The notes beneath the pieces are model-generated. The model saw only the letters and a list, made by a program, of their open reading frames with translations. It searched no databases and had not been told where the DNA came from. This document shows, one piece after another, positions 9,001 through 15,690 of a stretch of DNA of 64,000 nucleotides (positions are counted from its first letter, which is position 1; the number at the start of each line of letters is the position of its first letter). Source of the stretch: Pseudomonadota bacterium (lineage in GTDB: Bacteria; Pseudomonadota; Alphaproteobacteria; Sphingomonadales; Sphingomonadaceae); NCBI GenBank assembly GCA_020160755.1, contig JAIUPN010000009.1, positions 1-64,000 of the forward strand, written 5' to 3'. Position numbers and translations under genes: made by a program.

Positions 9001-11335
9001 CAAGAACGGCAGCGACTATATGTATGGTCTGGGCGGCAACGACACGTTCAACCTCGCCAACGGCAATTTCGGCGCGGGCGAATATATCGATGGCGGTGCC
9101 GGCACCGACACGATCGTTCTGACCAACCAGACCACTGTCGATTTCGCCACCGGCACGATTGTCGGCGTCGAAACGCTGACCGGCAGCGGCAGCAGCGACA
9201 CGGTAACGATGTCGGCGCAGCAGTGGGCGGCGTTCAGCACGATCAACCTCGCCGGCGGCGGCAGCGACGTGCTGACGGTCAACGTCAGTGGAGCGGTCAA
9301 TATCTCCGCCGCCGCGATCACGACGGTCAGCAACACCGAAACGGGCAGCCTGTCCGGCAGCGGCAGCGCAGACACGATCACCCTGACGGGGGGCCAGCTC
9401 GATGCGATCCTGATCGGTTCGGGTACGGTCAATCTGGGCGGGGGCACCGATACGATCGTCCTCACCTCGACGTCGAATGACCTGAACGGTCTGAGCGACA
9501 CCGCGCTCACCAACGTCGAGGCGATCTCGGCCGCTGGGGCAGCGGCGGGCGTGAAGATCAATCTCTCGAACCAGAGCGAGGCTTTCACCATTACGGGTTC
9601 GGGCTTTGCCGATACGCTGGTCGGCGGCACCGCGAACGATACGCTGACCGGCGGCGCCGGGGCGGACCAGTTCCGGTTCCGCAGCACGACCAACGGGTCC
9701 GACACGGTCACCGATTACACCGACGGAACCGACAAGATCGGTTTCCTCGACACCGGGTCGACCGGTAGCGGCAGCGTGAATTTCGGCTCGACGGTCGGGA
9801 CTGCGACGGGTGCCGCGCTCGGCGCAGCCGACTTCGTCTCGCGAGCTGGGATCACCGGTATATTGAATACCGACGACGCGAAGGTGATTAGTGTAGGAGG
9901 CCTGTCGAACGCGGATATCACCGGCACCACGGGGGGCAACAACTCTCAGAATTCCTATATTCTCGTGTTCAATTCGACGACCGGCCGCGGCGAGATCTGG
10001 TTCGATACCGACTGGGACGACACCGGAAATCGCGTCAAGGTCGCAACGCTCAATAATGTCACGACGCTGGCGCAGCTCAACCAGATCGGTGCAGATGACA
10101 TTATCGTCTATAACAGCGCCGCCGACCCGATCATCCTCGACCTGACCGGCGACGGCTATGCGTTCGGAGCCTCGGCGCTGTTCGACATGAACGCCGACGG
10201 CGTGGTCGATCGCGTCACGTGGAATTCGTCGAACGATGGCATTCTTGCGGTCGATCTCGACGGTAACGGGATGATCGATAGCGGGAGCGAAATCTTCACG
10301 CCCGGTTTCGGCGGCGGCAAATTTGCCAACGGCACCGAGGCGCTGGCGTCGCTCGACGACAATGGCGATGGGGTGATCGACGCGAACGACGCGGCCTTCG
10401 CAAAGCTGCTGGTCTGGCAGGATGCGAACGCCGACGGTGTAAGCGATGCGGGCGAGCTTGCGGGCCTTGCCGACCATGGCATCGCCTCGATCGCGACGGG
10501 CGCGGTTTCGACCGACGAAACGGTCGATGGCCAGGCCGTGACGGCGCGCGGCAGCTTCACGCGGACCGACGGATCGACCGGCGAATATATCGAAGCCCAG
10601 CTCGATACCCAGCTTGGCACGCGCAGCACGGCCCGCGATGCAGAGGATGTCCAGCGTTCGCAGGGCAATCAGGCACTGACCAGCTCGCTGGTCGCCGCCT
10701 CGCTGGTCGCGATGGTGTACGATGTCCAGCAGGACAGCGGCAGCGCCTCGAAGTTCGCGGCGGAGGAAACGTCGGTCGTTGCCTACACCGGAGCCAGCGT
10801 TACGCCGGCGGCGGGCGGCGCACCGGTCGAGACGCAATCGAGCCCGACCAGCGAGTTTGCGGCGGAATCGAAGGACGCGGCTGCCGCGGTCCATTCAACC
10901 ACGCCGCACGCCGACGATTCAAGTGCGGCTGCAATCGCCGATGCGAACGACAGCGGCGTGGCCGAGCCCGCCGACCAGTCGGACGGCAGTGCGTCGGATG
11001 CGTTGTTCGACATCGTTGCCGACCATGGGCCGTCGGATGCGGGTGCGATGGACGGACTGCTGGCGCTTGGCGCTATCCCGGCAGCCGCCGCGGGCGGCGA
11101 TGCCGCAGCGCACGACCCTGCGGCGCAGGCGGTGCTCGCGGAGGTGCTGGAGGGTGCCAATGCCATCGACCACATTATCGATGCGGTCACGGGCGGTGCG
11201 CCGGAGCAGGTCGCGGCGGGCGAAGCGCAGGGTTTCGACCTCGCGCAATTCCTCGACCAGCAGGTGGCGTCGGGAGCGGCTTACGCGCCGATCCAGCCGC
11301 TGGAACAGGATTTGCACAGCATGGCGGCGGCCTGA
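2..11335 (+). CDS. Giant type I secreted repeat adhesin (LapA-like), 5' partial
   Basis: The frame is open from the window edge to a TGA at 11333-11335, giving at least 3777 visible residues, so the N-terminus lies outside; a GTG at 164 and an ATG at 182 are only internal candidates. Most of the protein is a chain of 120-180 residue modules, each closing with a D-x-D-G-D segment followed by F-x-D-D-G-P, typical of T1SS-143/DUF5801 and VCBS/cadherin-like repeats of secreted adhesins. A von Willebrand A domain with a DFSGS MIDAS motif follows (about 7738-8325), then RTX-type glycine/aspartate motifs (8940-9690), EF-hand-like loops (10120-10500) and an Ala-rich tail. The role is inferred to be cell-surface attachment or biofilm. 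The exporter, outer-membrane channel, adaptor and LapG-like protease encoded just downstream support this strongly. The retention module and any LapG cleavage site would be upstream of the window. Confidence 0.93.
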   Translation, partial: PWGFLFNPTGPFLNRCLARFYPGVDNEDDLPARAGEAAGSDTAPDSLTDSDSFSVSTPDGMGTVVLNSFNGVPLGAPLTLVVANGNFTPQSVSTAYGTLNVTGFTAVTGADGSVIGGTFTYSYTLNDNRTDHPALGEDGRTDSVGVTVTDIDGSTASATIDIRITDDVPDAIDDSMVQTIENAPVTINVLANDVQGADSVQPSAVQLVAGSLTGTGTLVNNGDGTFTYTPGAQETGNISFQYRVTDGDGDTDVATATITLVADSAPQIGKIADVTVDEDGLAGANADNGLPGEVTSTGSASANGTITVDFGSDVPATLAGSLVLNDSAALDTHLTVGNVAVTFDKVGNDLVGSVGGNEVIRISLTTATAGPGATQVTYGYTVTLSQAIDQAVPGSEDSDFLAGIGFTVTDNDGTTASGSFGVAIVDDLPTLNVSDTPTTVVEGATATGTWTLDRGADGVSSVNVSFGSGSATLSLAPGSSVSITQPTGTLTVNANGTFSFAAAGNQNNTTNPSASFTLSAVDRDGDPTSDSLTIAITDGANPVSATPITLTVNEAALADGRTPGSPAEVDSGNLSFTAGSDMLSGFAFTGVAGLVANLDGAGTDIYWTMAAGGQTITGSLTPNGPAAITISLTAPASIAPGATNTATVTVTLADNLPHALAMAAQTQALGTVTVQASDTDGDLATGVVTVQVIDDIPTVTAVAGGANALTVDDSDLATNATANFGFGQPGSLFNVAFNADGPAAVNSIVYALGVKSTGVASGLVDTITGQSIVLTNESGVVYGRTSGSGETVFTLSVDANGTVTLDQQRPIFHSPDTGADQATGLSAADLITLTATITDSDGDPASATANIGGALTFKDDGVNIDISVAGEANILLTTQDGETIGAASDFAVSTANFSGVFAFANADFGEDGAGAITWNYALSLFGADGADSGLDSNGASIFLYNVAGVITGSTAANAGAVNPGNTIFTLGANAANGTVTLTQMAQIDHAGPGVDSNFENQLAALADNLVRLTGTVTITDRDGDTDSATQSIDLGGNIRFADDGPVLDVTLKAGAELRIDETNGVTAAGTEVDPDATGNLGSATIAIADLYTVSLDAGADTPVAYSYAFVLGGATPASGYLISATNEVIRLYQTGPGTVEGRGETSGNVAFTFTVAANGTVTMTQLIAIEHGNTASNDETSPGMNAGALLLQVTATDFDGDFSRDTVDLGSVVRIEDDGPSITNVAGSGSVTLDETGGLDSNVTSAAAVITANLNFGADGAATTNSVVYGLSLTGNGTTPLTTAVGDFAISLVATSATTIVGRYTDGGGVVRDAFTVTINPNGTLTVSQLVALEHLQDGQFPLHNDPLTLDNLITASVTITDSDGDSVSATKQVGGQVTFLDDGPSASVAATGTIILNDETATSSLVPTLDTGMIVKGDDPNVGGTGAISIATSGTAIVTVTPNFGTDGAAATGSIVYNMGLASSATGLTITDGSPITLVFSGGSIVGRVGGSGAFAGQAAFAIAIDPATGVVTVEQYLSLDHPVGTDPDDTLQLIAGSILVGVTVTDSDGDFRSSNVIDISGQIRFDDDGPTISNVAGGASVTLDETGGFDTVTSATPVITAAFAYGADGPAPTGATTYGIELTAGGTSAASGLTTAVGDFAITLVETSATTIVGQYTDGGGVVRDAFTITINGNGTLTVTQLVALEHLQDGALPLHNDPLTLTGLISATVTIKDGDDDTATGKTEIGDQITFLDDGPTANADTKTVAEGATANGNVLTDNADSFGADGPDATTPAGGVVGVRVAGADTTTPVVTGTGTAIVTALGTLTLNANGTYTYVAKPNVVTGTATDSFVYTIRDADGDTSTTTLTITINDSGLAVSSDNVIVDEAALATGSNPSATTEVAPGTIADNISGGTGPFTYTLVGSGTGAHGTFVLNPNGGYTYTLTSRIDGVTADNGTNTVDNAETFSVLVTDANGNSVTTTVTVDVIDDVPTARADPAIIVAEDIVGTVGGNLLDDDTQGADGATVTSVTIGATTTAIAAAGNTVITTANGVYTFAATGVWTFNPNPVNNAAAVNAGFSYTITDGDGDTAVSTQAISLTDGANPVGGGTITLALDDQNLADGSTPANPDFASGTLNFTPGSDAIASIVFASSVASLGGGLTWVRVSDTQITGSDGARLVVTLDLVRSGNNATVTATLNDNYDDHPTINVDDLVNLGSVGVVATDADGDQATGTVTVTVSDDLPTATLTVTNESSVLLTTQDAETIGAAVSDTATSTANFGGAFSLTSAYGADGAGTTTLSYALSLVVANGSLASLASNGVAIRLYTQPDGSIVGSTATTSASVNTANIIFSLAANTTTGAVTLTQFAEIDHGTPGSTAAPYDNQFATLADGLVRLNGTATITDADNDTRTSTAFVDLGGNIRFADDGPSIAIGAPLPTLTVDESDFTTNAVSAAVFTTNFGADGPGAVTYTLGINAGSTGLVDTATGQNVVLTLVGNQVIATAGSGGPTVFTVSVNAGGTITLDQIRAIAHDTDGGPGAAHDDAKSLAAANLVTLTGTITDGDGDSAQATINLGDRLTFKDDGPTVTADSGTTTEATLDFNAAFVLDFSGSIDTAELNTMLNAVRDAGLALFGSSSGDVSIRLVGFASSATSWGPFTDPVSFIQQLDALNPSQGGTRPLNSNTNFSAGINELLNVYSADPTASNQVFFLSDGNPNEGTGSGNALNSATATAWNNFVNNNGVNVTAIGVGNGISDGPLQDIDVDGQGTVLRADDFDDLVQTLLDAVVALPVSGDLDANDNFGGDGGRIQSITVGTTTYTWDGNNTITRTGTGPGTQAGNSISVVTPQGATLTLNFATGIWSYAPDDTPTPGSELFNYTVIDRDGDTAGSTLTVTVVDGGGPGGGTIANPDIVITNASGSGAAIQIAEAALLANDQAGTAITGGASNVTDATSVTRGGGNFTFTDNDVDGGGFFYSTTPTDTARVTVNRAQAGNATLNGTSANDILVGRDAADDTLVGKNGSDYMYGLGGNDTFNLANGNFGAGEYIDGGAGTDTIVLTNQTTVDFATGTIVGVETLTGSGSSDTVTMSAQQWAAFSTINLAGGGSDVLTVNVSGAVNISAAAITTVSNTETGSLSGSGSADTITLTGGQLDAILIGSGTVNLGGGTDTIVLTSTSNDLNGLSDTALTNVEAISAAGAAAGVKINLSNQSEAFTITGSGFADTLVGGTANDTLTGGAGADQFRFRSTTNGSDTVTDYTDGTDKIGFLDTGSTGSGSVNFGSTVGTATGAALGAADFVSRAGITGILNTDDAKVISVGGLSNADITGTTGGNNSQNSYILVFNSTTGRGEIWFDTDWDDTGNRVKVATLNNVTTLAQLNQIGADDIIVYNSAADPIILDLTGDGYAFGASALFDMNADGVVDRVTWNSSNDGILAVDLDGNGMIDSGSEIFTPGFGGGKFANGTEALASLDDNGDGVIDANDAAFAKLLVWQDANADGVSDAGELAGLADHGIASIATGAVSTDETVDGQAVTARGSFTRTDGSTGEYIEAQLDTQLGTRSTARDAEDVQRSQGNQALTSSLVAASLVAMVYDVQQDSGSASKFAAEETSVVAYTGASVTPAAGGAPVETQSSPTSEFAAESKDAAAAVHSTTPHADDSSAAAIADANDSGVAEPADQSDGSASDALFDIVADHGPSDAGAMDGLLALGAIPAAAAGGDAAAHDPAAQAVLAEVLEGANAIDHIIDAVTGGAPEQVAAGEAQGFDLAQFLDQQVASGAAYAPIQPLEQDLHSMAAA
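1612..2094 (+). repeat. Adhesin module type 1, copy A
   Basis: This module begins with Asp-Gly-Ala-Asn-Pro-Val and ends in a D-D-x-P-T segment. It shares its opening, its LADG(R/S)TP stretch and its L-x-F-T-x-G-S-D segment with the module at 6250-6696. Confidence 0.6.
2095..2600 (+). repeat. Adhesin DUF5801-like module, copy A
   Basis: This module has the DUF5801-type course: LTVD-(D/E)-SD, ADGP, SGLVDT.TGQ, F-T-x-S-V-(D/N)-A, T-L-D-Q, and an ending in L-T-F-K-D-D-G. The closest relative in the gene is at 7250-7715. Confidence 0.65.
2601..3146 (+). repeat. Adhesin module type 3, copy A
   Basis: This module opens with a LLTTQD-(G/A)-ETIGAA segment and closes with DLGGNIRFADDGP. The same opening and closing recur at 6717-7241, with about the same spacing. 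Confidence 0.65.
3656..4160 (+). repeat. Adhesin module type 4, copy A
   Basis: This module runs from a S-I-T-N-V-A-G segment through LDETGG, TTAVGDFAI, TDGGGVVRDAFT and LVALEHLQDG to FLDDGP. It is the more N-terminal of two closely similar copies; the other is at 4709-5224. Confidence 0.7.
4709..5224 (+). repeat. Adhesin module type 4, copy B
   Basis: This is the second copy of the module at 3656-4160, with long identical blocks (TTAVGDFAI, TDGGGVVRDAFT, LVALEHLQDG, LHNDPLTL, FLDDGP). One differently built module lies between the two copies. Confidence 0.7.
6250..6696 (+). repeat. Adhesin module type 1, copy B
   Basis: This is the counterpart of 1612-2094, with the same DGANPV opening and D-D-L-P-T ending. 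Here it is followed directly by module type 3, whereas in the first block it is followed by the DUF5801-like module. Confidence 0.6.
6717..7241 (+). repeat. Adhesin module type 3, copy B
   Basis: This is the counterpart of 2601-3146, with matching LLTTQD, STANF, VGSTA and GGNIRFADDGP segments. Confidence 0.65.
7250..7715 (+). repeat. Adhesin DUF5801-like module, copy B
   Basis: This is the counterpart of 2095-2600 (LTVDESD, GADGPG, TGLVDTATGQ, TITLDQ, LTFKDDGP). It ends immediately before the von Willebrand A domain. Confidence 0.65.
7738..8325 (+). other. von Willebrand factor A domain inside the adhesin
   Basis: About 195 residues with a hydrophobic strand leading into D-F-S-G-S (the DxSxS metal-ion-dependent adhesion site), a later conserved Thr/Asn loop and a V-F-F-L-S-D-G-N strand. 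These are the marks of a Mg2+-binding vWA ligand-binding domain, also present near the C-terminus of LapA-type adhesins. Confidence 0.85.
8940..9690 (+). repeat. RTX-like Ca2+-binding motifs in the adhesin
   Basis: Asn-Asp-(I/T)-L-x-G nonapeptide-like motifs occur at about 8950-9060 and again at about 9595-9670 (DTLVGGTANDTLTGGAGAD). They flank a Ser/Gly-rich stretch of similar beta-roll character. RTX motifs bind Ca2+ after type I export and drive folding outside the cell. Confidence 0.75.
10120..10500 (+). other. EF-hand-like Ca2+ loops in the adhesin C-terminus
   Basis: The encoded segments DLTGDGYAF, DMNADGVVD, DLDGNGMIDSGSE, DDNGDGVID and DANADGVSDAGE have the D-x-(D/N)-x-(D/N)-G spacing of calcium-binding loops. 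They are clustered within 120 residues, as in FrpC-like RTX proteins. The Ala-rich segment of about 240 residues that follows has no clear domain. Confidence 0.75.
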
Positions 11336-11391
11336 TCGGACACTTTAAAAACCAGTGGATCAATATTGCATAACGGGAGGGCGATAACAGC

Positions 11392-12111
11392 ATGGCACAT
11401 CAATCGGCAAAATGGGCAGCGGGGGCGATCGCCGCGCTGGCTTTCGCCCAGCCCGGGAGCGCTTTGGCGCAGGCGCTCGCCGATCGACCGATCGGCGAGC
11501 TCAAGACCGAGGTCCGGACCCGCTATGATGCGGCGCTGGCGCTCACGACCGATCGTTCGGTCGTGGCGGCCAACAGCAACGCCTATACCTGGGCTTCGGA
11601 AGCCAAGGTCCATTGCGGTATCGCGCTCGGCTATCTGAAATCGAACACGAAGGACGCCGAGAGCCTGCGTCGCTGCGATTTCGCCTATGGCATGATGACC
11701 CGCGGGCCGCAGCCGCCGGCCGAAACGCCGCTGGTGCCGCCTCCGCCGCCGACGACCGAAAACTGCCCACCGGTGGTGGCCTCGACCTTCTACTTCGATT
11801 GGGACTCGACCGTCGCACCCGCCGACGCGAGCCAGTCGGTCGCTTTCATGGCCGAAAACCGCGCGCGTTGCGGCTGGCGCAGCTTTACCGTCGTCGGGCA
11901 CACCGACCGGTCGGGTTCCGACAAATATAATGATGGTCTTGCGCTCCGCCGTGCGCGCGTGATTGCCGACATGATGGGCGGGGCGGGCATTCCCGCCGAC
12001 GCCATCGCAGTATCGGGCATGGGCGAACGCAAACCGCGTATTCAGACAGTGGATGGCCAGCGCACACCGGAAAACCGGCGCGTTGAAGTCGAAGTGAATG
12101 GGGGACAGTGA
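11392..12111 (+). CDS. OmpA-family peptidoglycan-binding protein of the adhesin locus
   Basis: This 239-residue protein has a signal peptide (hydrophobic about 8-25, ending Ala-Leu-Ala-Gln). A helical middle region follows, then a short Pro-rich linker near residue 115 and an OmpA C-terminal domain from about residue 128. The YFDWDS strand, GHTDRSGS and LALRRA segments hold the Asp and Arg that bind diaminopimelate in this family. There is no N-terminal barrel, so it probably links the cell wall to an outer-membrane or secretion component. A GGGAGG-like ribosome site (gggagg) lies about 12 bases before the ATG. It lies 56 bases after the adhesin gene, and its TGA overlaps the ATG of the TolC-like gene, so the two are translated together. 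Confidence 0.88.
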   Translation: MAHQSAKWAAGAIAALAFAQPGSALAQALADRPIGELKTEVRTRYDAALALTTDRSVVAANSNAYTWASEAKVHCGIALGYLKSNTKDAESLRRCDFAYGMMTRGPQPPAETPLVPPPPPTTENCPPVVASTFYFDWDSTVAPADASQSVAFMAENRARCGWRSFTVVGHTDRSGSDKYNDGLALRRARVIADMMGGAGIPADAIAVSGMGERKPRIQTVDGQRTPENRRVEVEVNGGQ

Positions 12112-13505
12112 TGAAAGCGCAACATAAGCTCGCAGGCTTTGCCTCGGCACTCGCCATATCCCTTTTCGCCAGTGCGGCCTGGGCCGAACCGACCACCATG
12201 CAGAATGTCATGGCGGTCGCGATCGATTCCAATCCGCAGATCAACCAGGCCGAAATGAACAAGCAGGCGATCGAGTTCGAACTCGAGCAGGCCAAGGGCC
12301 TGTACCTGCCGCGCGTCACGCTCGAAATGTCGGCGGGTGTCCGCCGGCTCGAAAATGCGACGCGCCGCAACCTCGGCATCGCGAATGACGAGCTTTATCC
12401 GGTCGAAGCCTCGATCCGGGCGGAGCAGACGCTGATCGATTTCGGCCGCCGTAACGGCGAAAAGCTCCGTCAGGCGGCGCGTGTCGACGGCGCTGCGCTG
12501 CGCGTGCTCGAACGCTCGGAGTTCATCGCGCTGCAGACCGCGCGGCAATATCTCGACGTCCTGCTGCAGCAGCGGGTCGTCGCCGCGGCCGAAGACAATA
12601 TGAGCTTTCACAACGCCCTCGTGAAGGACCTGTCCGAAGGCGCGGCCAAGGGATCGATCAGCATCGCCGATGTGCAACAGGCGCAGGAACGCGAAAAGGC
12701 GGCGAGCGTGCGTGTGGCGGAAGCCAAGGAAGCGCTGGTCAACGCGAAGATCGAGCTGCTCGCGCTGAGCGGCCTTCAGGTCGACGATGTGCAGATGCCG
12801 CCGGCGATGGCCGAAAAGCTGCCCGTCAGCCTGAGCGAAGCCGTCGGTCTGACGCGGTCGCGGCACCCCAAGGTGCTCGAAGCGCAGGCCGACGTCGATG
12901 CCGCCAATGCCGAAGCCAAGAAAGCGAAGGGTGATTTCGCCCCGACGATCGGCCTCGAACTGTCGGGCCGGATCGGCGACGACATCGACGCCTTCCGCGG
13001 CGAGACGAACGACCTGCTGGGCCGCGTCGTCATGCGCTGGGATATTTTCGACGGCGGGATCAACCGCGCGAAATATCAGGAGATGGTCCGCCGTGCGAGC
13101 GAGAGCCGCTTCCGCCTTCATGAAACCGAGCGCAACGCCGAGGCCGATACGCGCCGCGCGTGGAACAGCCGCGAAACGCAGACCGCGGTGTTCCGCGATC
13201 TCGTCGACCAGAGCCGGTCGACCGACGAACTGCTCAAATCCTATCGCGACCAGTTCACGATCGGACGCCGTTCGCTGCTCGACGTGCTCGATGCGCAGAA
13301 CACGCGCTTCAACGTGCAGGTCCGCGCCGAAACCGCGCGTTTCTCCGAAATGTTCGCGGTCTATCAGGTGCTTGCATCGACCAACAGCCTGCTCGAAGCG
13401 TTCAACCTGACCGCGCCCGAATCGCGCCGCGTCTATGCGCGTGAGCAGGTGGGCTACGGCCCGCCGGCACCGGCCGAGTTGCAACGTCGCCGTTATCCGC
13501 AATAA
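12111..13505 (+). CDS. TolC-family outer-membrane channel of the type I secretion system (LapE-like)
   Basis: This 464-residue protein has a signal peptide (cleavage likely after Ala-Trp-Ala), two long alternating helical repeats, and the family's N-P-Q-I and F-x-x-G-R-R-S-L-L-D-V-L-D-A-Q segments, the latter near residues 380-395. It should trimerise into the outer-membrane and periplasmic duct through which the adhesin is exported. The ATG at 12111 overlaps the upstream TGA; an in-frame GTG at 12108 adds one residue and is less likely. It sits with the ABC transporter and the HlyD-type adaptor, making a complete tripartite exporter. Confidence 0.92.
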   Translation: MKAQHKLAGFASALAISLFASAAWAEPTTMQNVMAVAIDSNPQINQAEMNKQAIEFELEQAKGLYLPRVTLEMSAGVRRLENATRRNLGIANDELYPVEASIRAEQTLIDFGRRNGEKLRQAARVDGAALRVLERSEFIALQTARQYLDVLLQQRVVAAAEDNMSFHNALVKDLSEGAAKGSISIADVQQAQEREKAASVRVAEAKEALVNAKIELLALSGLQVDDVQMPPAMAEKLPVSLSEAVGLTRSRHPKVLEAQADVDAANAEAKKAKGDFAPTIGLELSGRIGDDIDAFRGETNDLLGRVVMRWDIFDGGINRAKYQEMVRRASESRFRLHETERNAEADTRRAWNSRETQTAVFRDLVDQSRSTDELLKSYRDQFTIGRRSLLDVLDAQNTRFNVQVRAETARFSEMFAVYQVLASTNSLLEAFNLTAPESRRVYAREQVGYGPPAPAELQRRRYPQ

Positions 13506-13542
13506 TTTATTAGTGGATTGATTCTAAGTAGAAAATTTCAAT

Positions 13543-15690
13543 ATGGTTCAGGATCAATCCCCCATTGCGCGTATCGGTAAAGAGGCGCCAGGCGATCCGC
13601 TGATCGCCTGCATCCTCTTTGTTGCGCAGCATTTCGGCCAGAATTTCCAGCGCGGCGCGCTCTCGGCGCTCGCGCGCGATGAAAGGGGCTTCCTCCCCTT
13701 TCATCAGGCCGAAGCCGCGCTCGACCTGTGCTTCATCAACAATGAACGGCTTTCCGCGCGCAAGGTCAGGCACCTCGCGCGCGACCTGCCGGCGATCATT
13801 CGCCGCACCGACGGCAGCTGTGCGGTGCTGATCGAGGCGAAGGACGACCAATATCTCGTCTGGGAGCCCGAAGCCGACGCACCGCTCTGGGCCGACGAAG
13901 CGACAGTCGAAGAAAGCTATGCGGGACAGGCGGTGGGCGTCGCCGCCGATCCGACCGCGATCCGCGCCGAAGAACGGCCGTGGGACGAACAGGCAAAGCG
14001 CCACTGGTTCTGGAGCGAGATCCGGCGGATGCGCCGCTCTTTCTATCCGGTGCTCGGTGCGGCGTTGATGATCAACCTGCTCGGCTTCGCGCTGCCGCTG
14101 TTCACGATGAACGTCTACGACCGCGTCATCCCGAACAAGGCGGTGTCGAGTCTTTGGGTGCTCGCGATCGGAGCGCTGCTCGCCTTTGCGGTCGAATTCA
14201 CGCTGCGCCTCGCGCGTTCGACCCTGCTCGACGATCTCGGCCGCGAACTCGATGTCAAATTGTCCGAGAAGATATTCTCGAAAGTGCTGAACATGCCGCT
14301 GGCCGACCGACGTGGCAGCACCGGGATGCTCGCGCGGCGCGTCTCCGAATTCGAGAGCATCCGCGACTTCTTTGCCTCGACGACGATCGTGCTGATCGTC
14401 GATGTCGTTTTCCTCGTGCTGTTCCTGATCATGATCGCGGTGCTCGCGGGATGGCTCGCGCTTGTCCCGCTGTCGATCATCGCCGTGATGGGCATCGCCG
14501 GATATTTCCTCCAGCGCCGCATGGTGCAGGCCTCGCTCGACAATCAGGCCGATGCGAGCATCCAGCATTCGATGCTCGTCGAAGCGATCGGCGGGGCCGA
14601 AACGATCAAGAGCTGCGCCGCCGAAGGGCAGGTTCTCGGTCAATGGCGCCGCATGGTCGATACCAGCGCGCGGACGCAGGCGACAATGCGTCGGACGGGA
14701 GCCGCGGCGATCAACCTCGCGACGCTGGGCCAGCAATTTTCCAGCCTCGCGCTCGTCGTCGGCGGTTTCTACCTGTTCGACGCGGGCAAGATTTCGATGG
14801 GCGCGATCATTGCGATCGTGATGCTCGCCGGGCGGTCGATGGCGCCCGTCGGACAGCTCGCCTTCCTGATGACGCGCGGGCGTCAGGCGCTGACGACGAT
14901 GGCGAGCATCCAGCAGATGATCGTCGCCGACGACGAACGCCGCATGGGCAGCAGCGCGCTCAACCTCACGATCGACAAGGGGCATACTGTCGTTGAGGGT
15001 CTGTCCTTCACCTATCCGGGCGCCTCGGCGCCGTCGCTGACCGATATCAACCTCAAGATCGAGGCGGGCGAACGGATCGCGATCGTCGGCCGCGTCGCAT
15101 CGGGCAAGTCGACGCTTGGGCGCCTGTTGTGCGGGCTCTATGCGCCCGAGGCCGGCAATATCTTCATCGACGGGCTCGACAGCCGCCAATATTCGCCGAT
15201 CTACCTGCGTTCGCAATTCCGTTTCGTCGGGCAGGATGCGGTGCTGTTCAGCGGGTCGATCAAGCAGAATATGCAATATTGCGCGCCGGCGGCCTCCGAT
15301 GCCGAATTGCTCGCAACGCTGCAATCGATCGGGGCCGACCGTTTCATGGGCCGCGACGAAACCGGGCTCGACCGCGGCACCGGCGAACGCGGCGGCCAGC
15401 TTTCGGGCGGCCAGCGCGGTTTCCTGACCATCGCGCGCGCTCTCGCGTCGCCGTCGCGCCTGCTGTTCCTCGACGAGCCGACGGGCGCGATGGACACGCA
15501 GAGCGAACGGCTTTTCATCCAGGCGCTCGATAGCGCCGTCGCGAAATCGCAGACGGTCGTGATCGCCACCCACCGCGAAGCGATCCTGCAGATGTGCGAC
15601 CGCATCATCGTGATCGACGGCGGACGGATCGTCGCCGATGGCCCGCGCGCCGAAGTGCTCGCGCGATCGACCAAGGAACCGACATCATGA
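13543..15690 (+). CDS. Type I secretion ABC transporter, permease/ATPase fusion (LapB-like)
   Basis: This 715-residue inner-membrane exporter has three parts. The N-terminal 130 residues are a C39-peptidase-like domain with no catalytic Cys at the usual site, as in LapB-type exporters of non-processed substrates. Transmembrane segments occupy about 165-430. A C-terminal ATPase has Walker A GRVASGKST (about 515), signature LSGGQ (about 622) and Walker B LLFLDEP (about 642). It powers export of the giant adhesin through the adjacent adaptor and channel. The 37-base gap before it is AT-rich. Its TGA overlaps the ATG of the cell-wall hydrolase gene (ATGA). Confidence 0.94.
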   Translation: MVQDQSPIARIGKEAPGDPLIACILFVAQHFGQNFQRGALSALARDERGFLPFHQAEAALDLCFINNERLSARKVRHLARDLPAIIRRTDGSCAVLIEAKDDQYLVWEPEADAPLWADEATVEESYAGQAVGVAADPTAIRAEERPWDEQAKRHWFWSEIRRMRRSFYPVLGAALMINLLGFALPLFTMNVYDRVIPNKAVSSLWVLAIGALLAFAVEFTLRLARSTLLDDLGRELDVKLSEKIFSKVLNMPLADRRGSTGMLARRVSEFESIRDFFASTTIVLIVDVVFLVLFLIMIAVLAGWLALVPLSIIAVMGIAGYFLQRRMVQASLDNQADASIQHSMLVEAIGGAETIKSCAAEGQVLGQWRRMVDTSARTQATMRRTGAAAINLATLGQQFSSLALVVGGFYLFDAGKISMGAIIAIVMLAGRSMAPVGQLAFLMTRGRQALTTMASIQQMIVADDERRMGSSALNLTIDKGHTVVEGLSFTYPGASAPSLTDINLKIEAGERIAIVGRVASGKSTLGRLLCGLYAPEAGNIFIDGLDSRQYSPIYLRSQFRFVGQDAVLFSGSIKQNMQYCAPAASDAELLATLQSIGADRFMGRDETGLDRGTGERGGQLSGGQRGFLTIARALASPSRLLFLDEPTGAMDTQSERLFIQALDSAVAKSQTVVIATHREAILQMCDRIIVIDGGRIVADGPRAEVLARSTKEPTS

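Noticed and set aside
8570..10894. A 774-residue minus-strand open frame opposite the RTX part of the adhesin.
   Set aside because: It has the same shadow character as the longer one. The plus strand encodes RTX and EF-hand motifs.
13510..15573. A 687-residue minus-strand open frame opposite the ABC exporter gene.
   Set aside because: The plus strand carries complete Walker A, LSGGQ and Walker B motifs, so the minus frame is a shadow.
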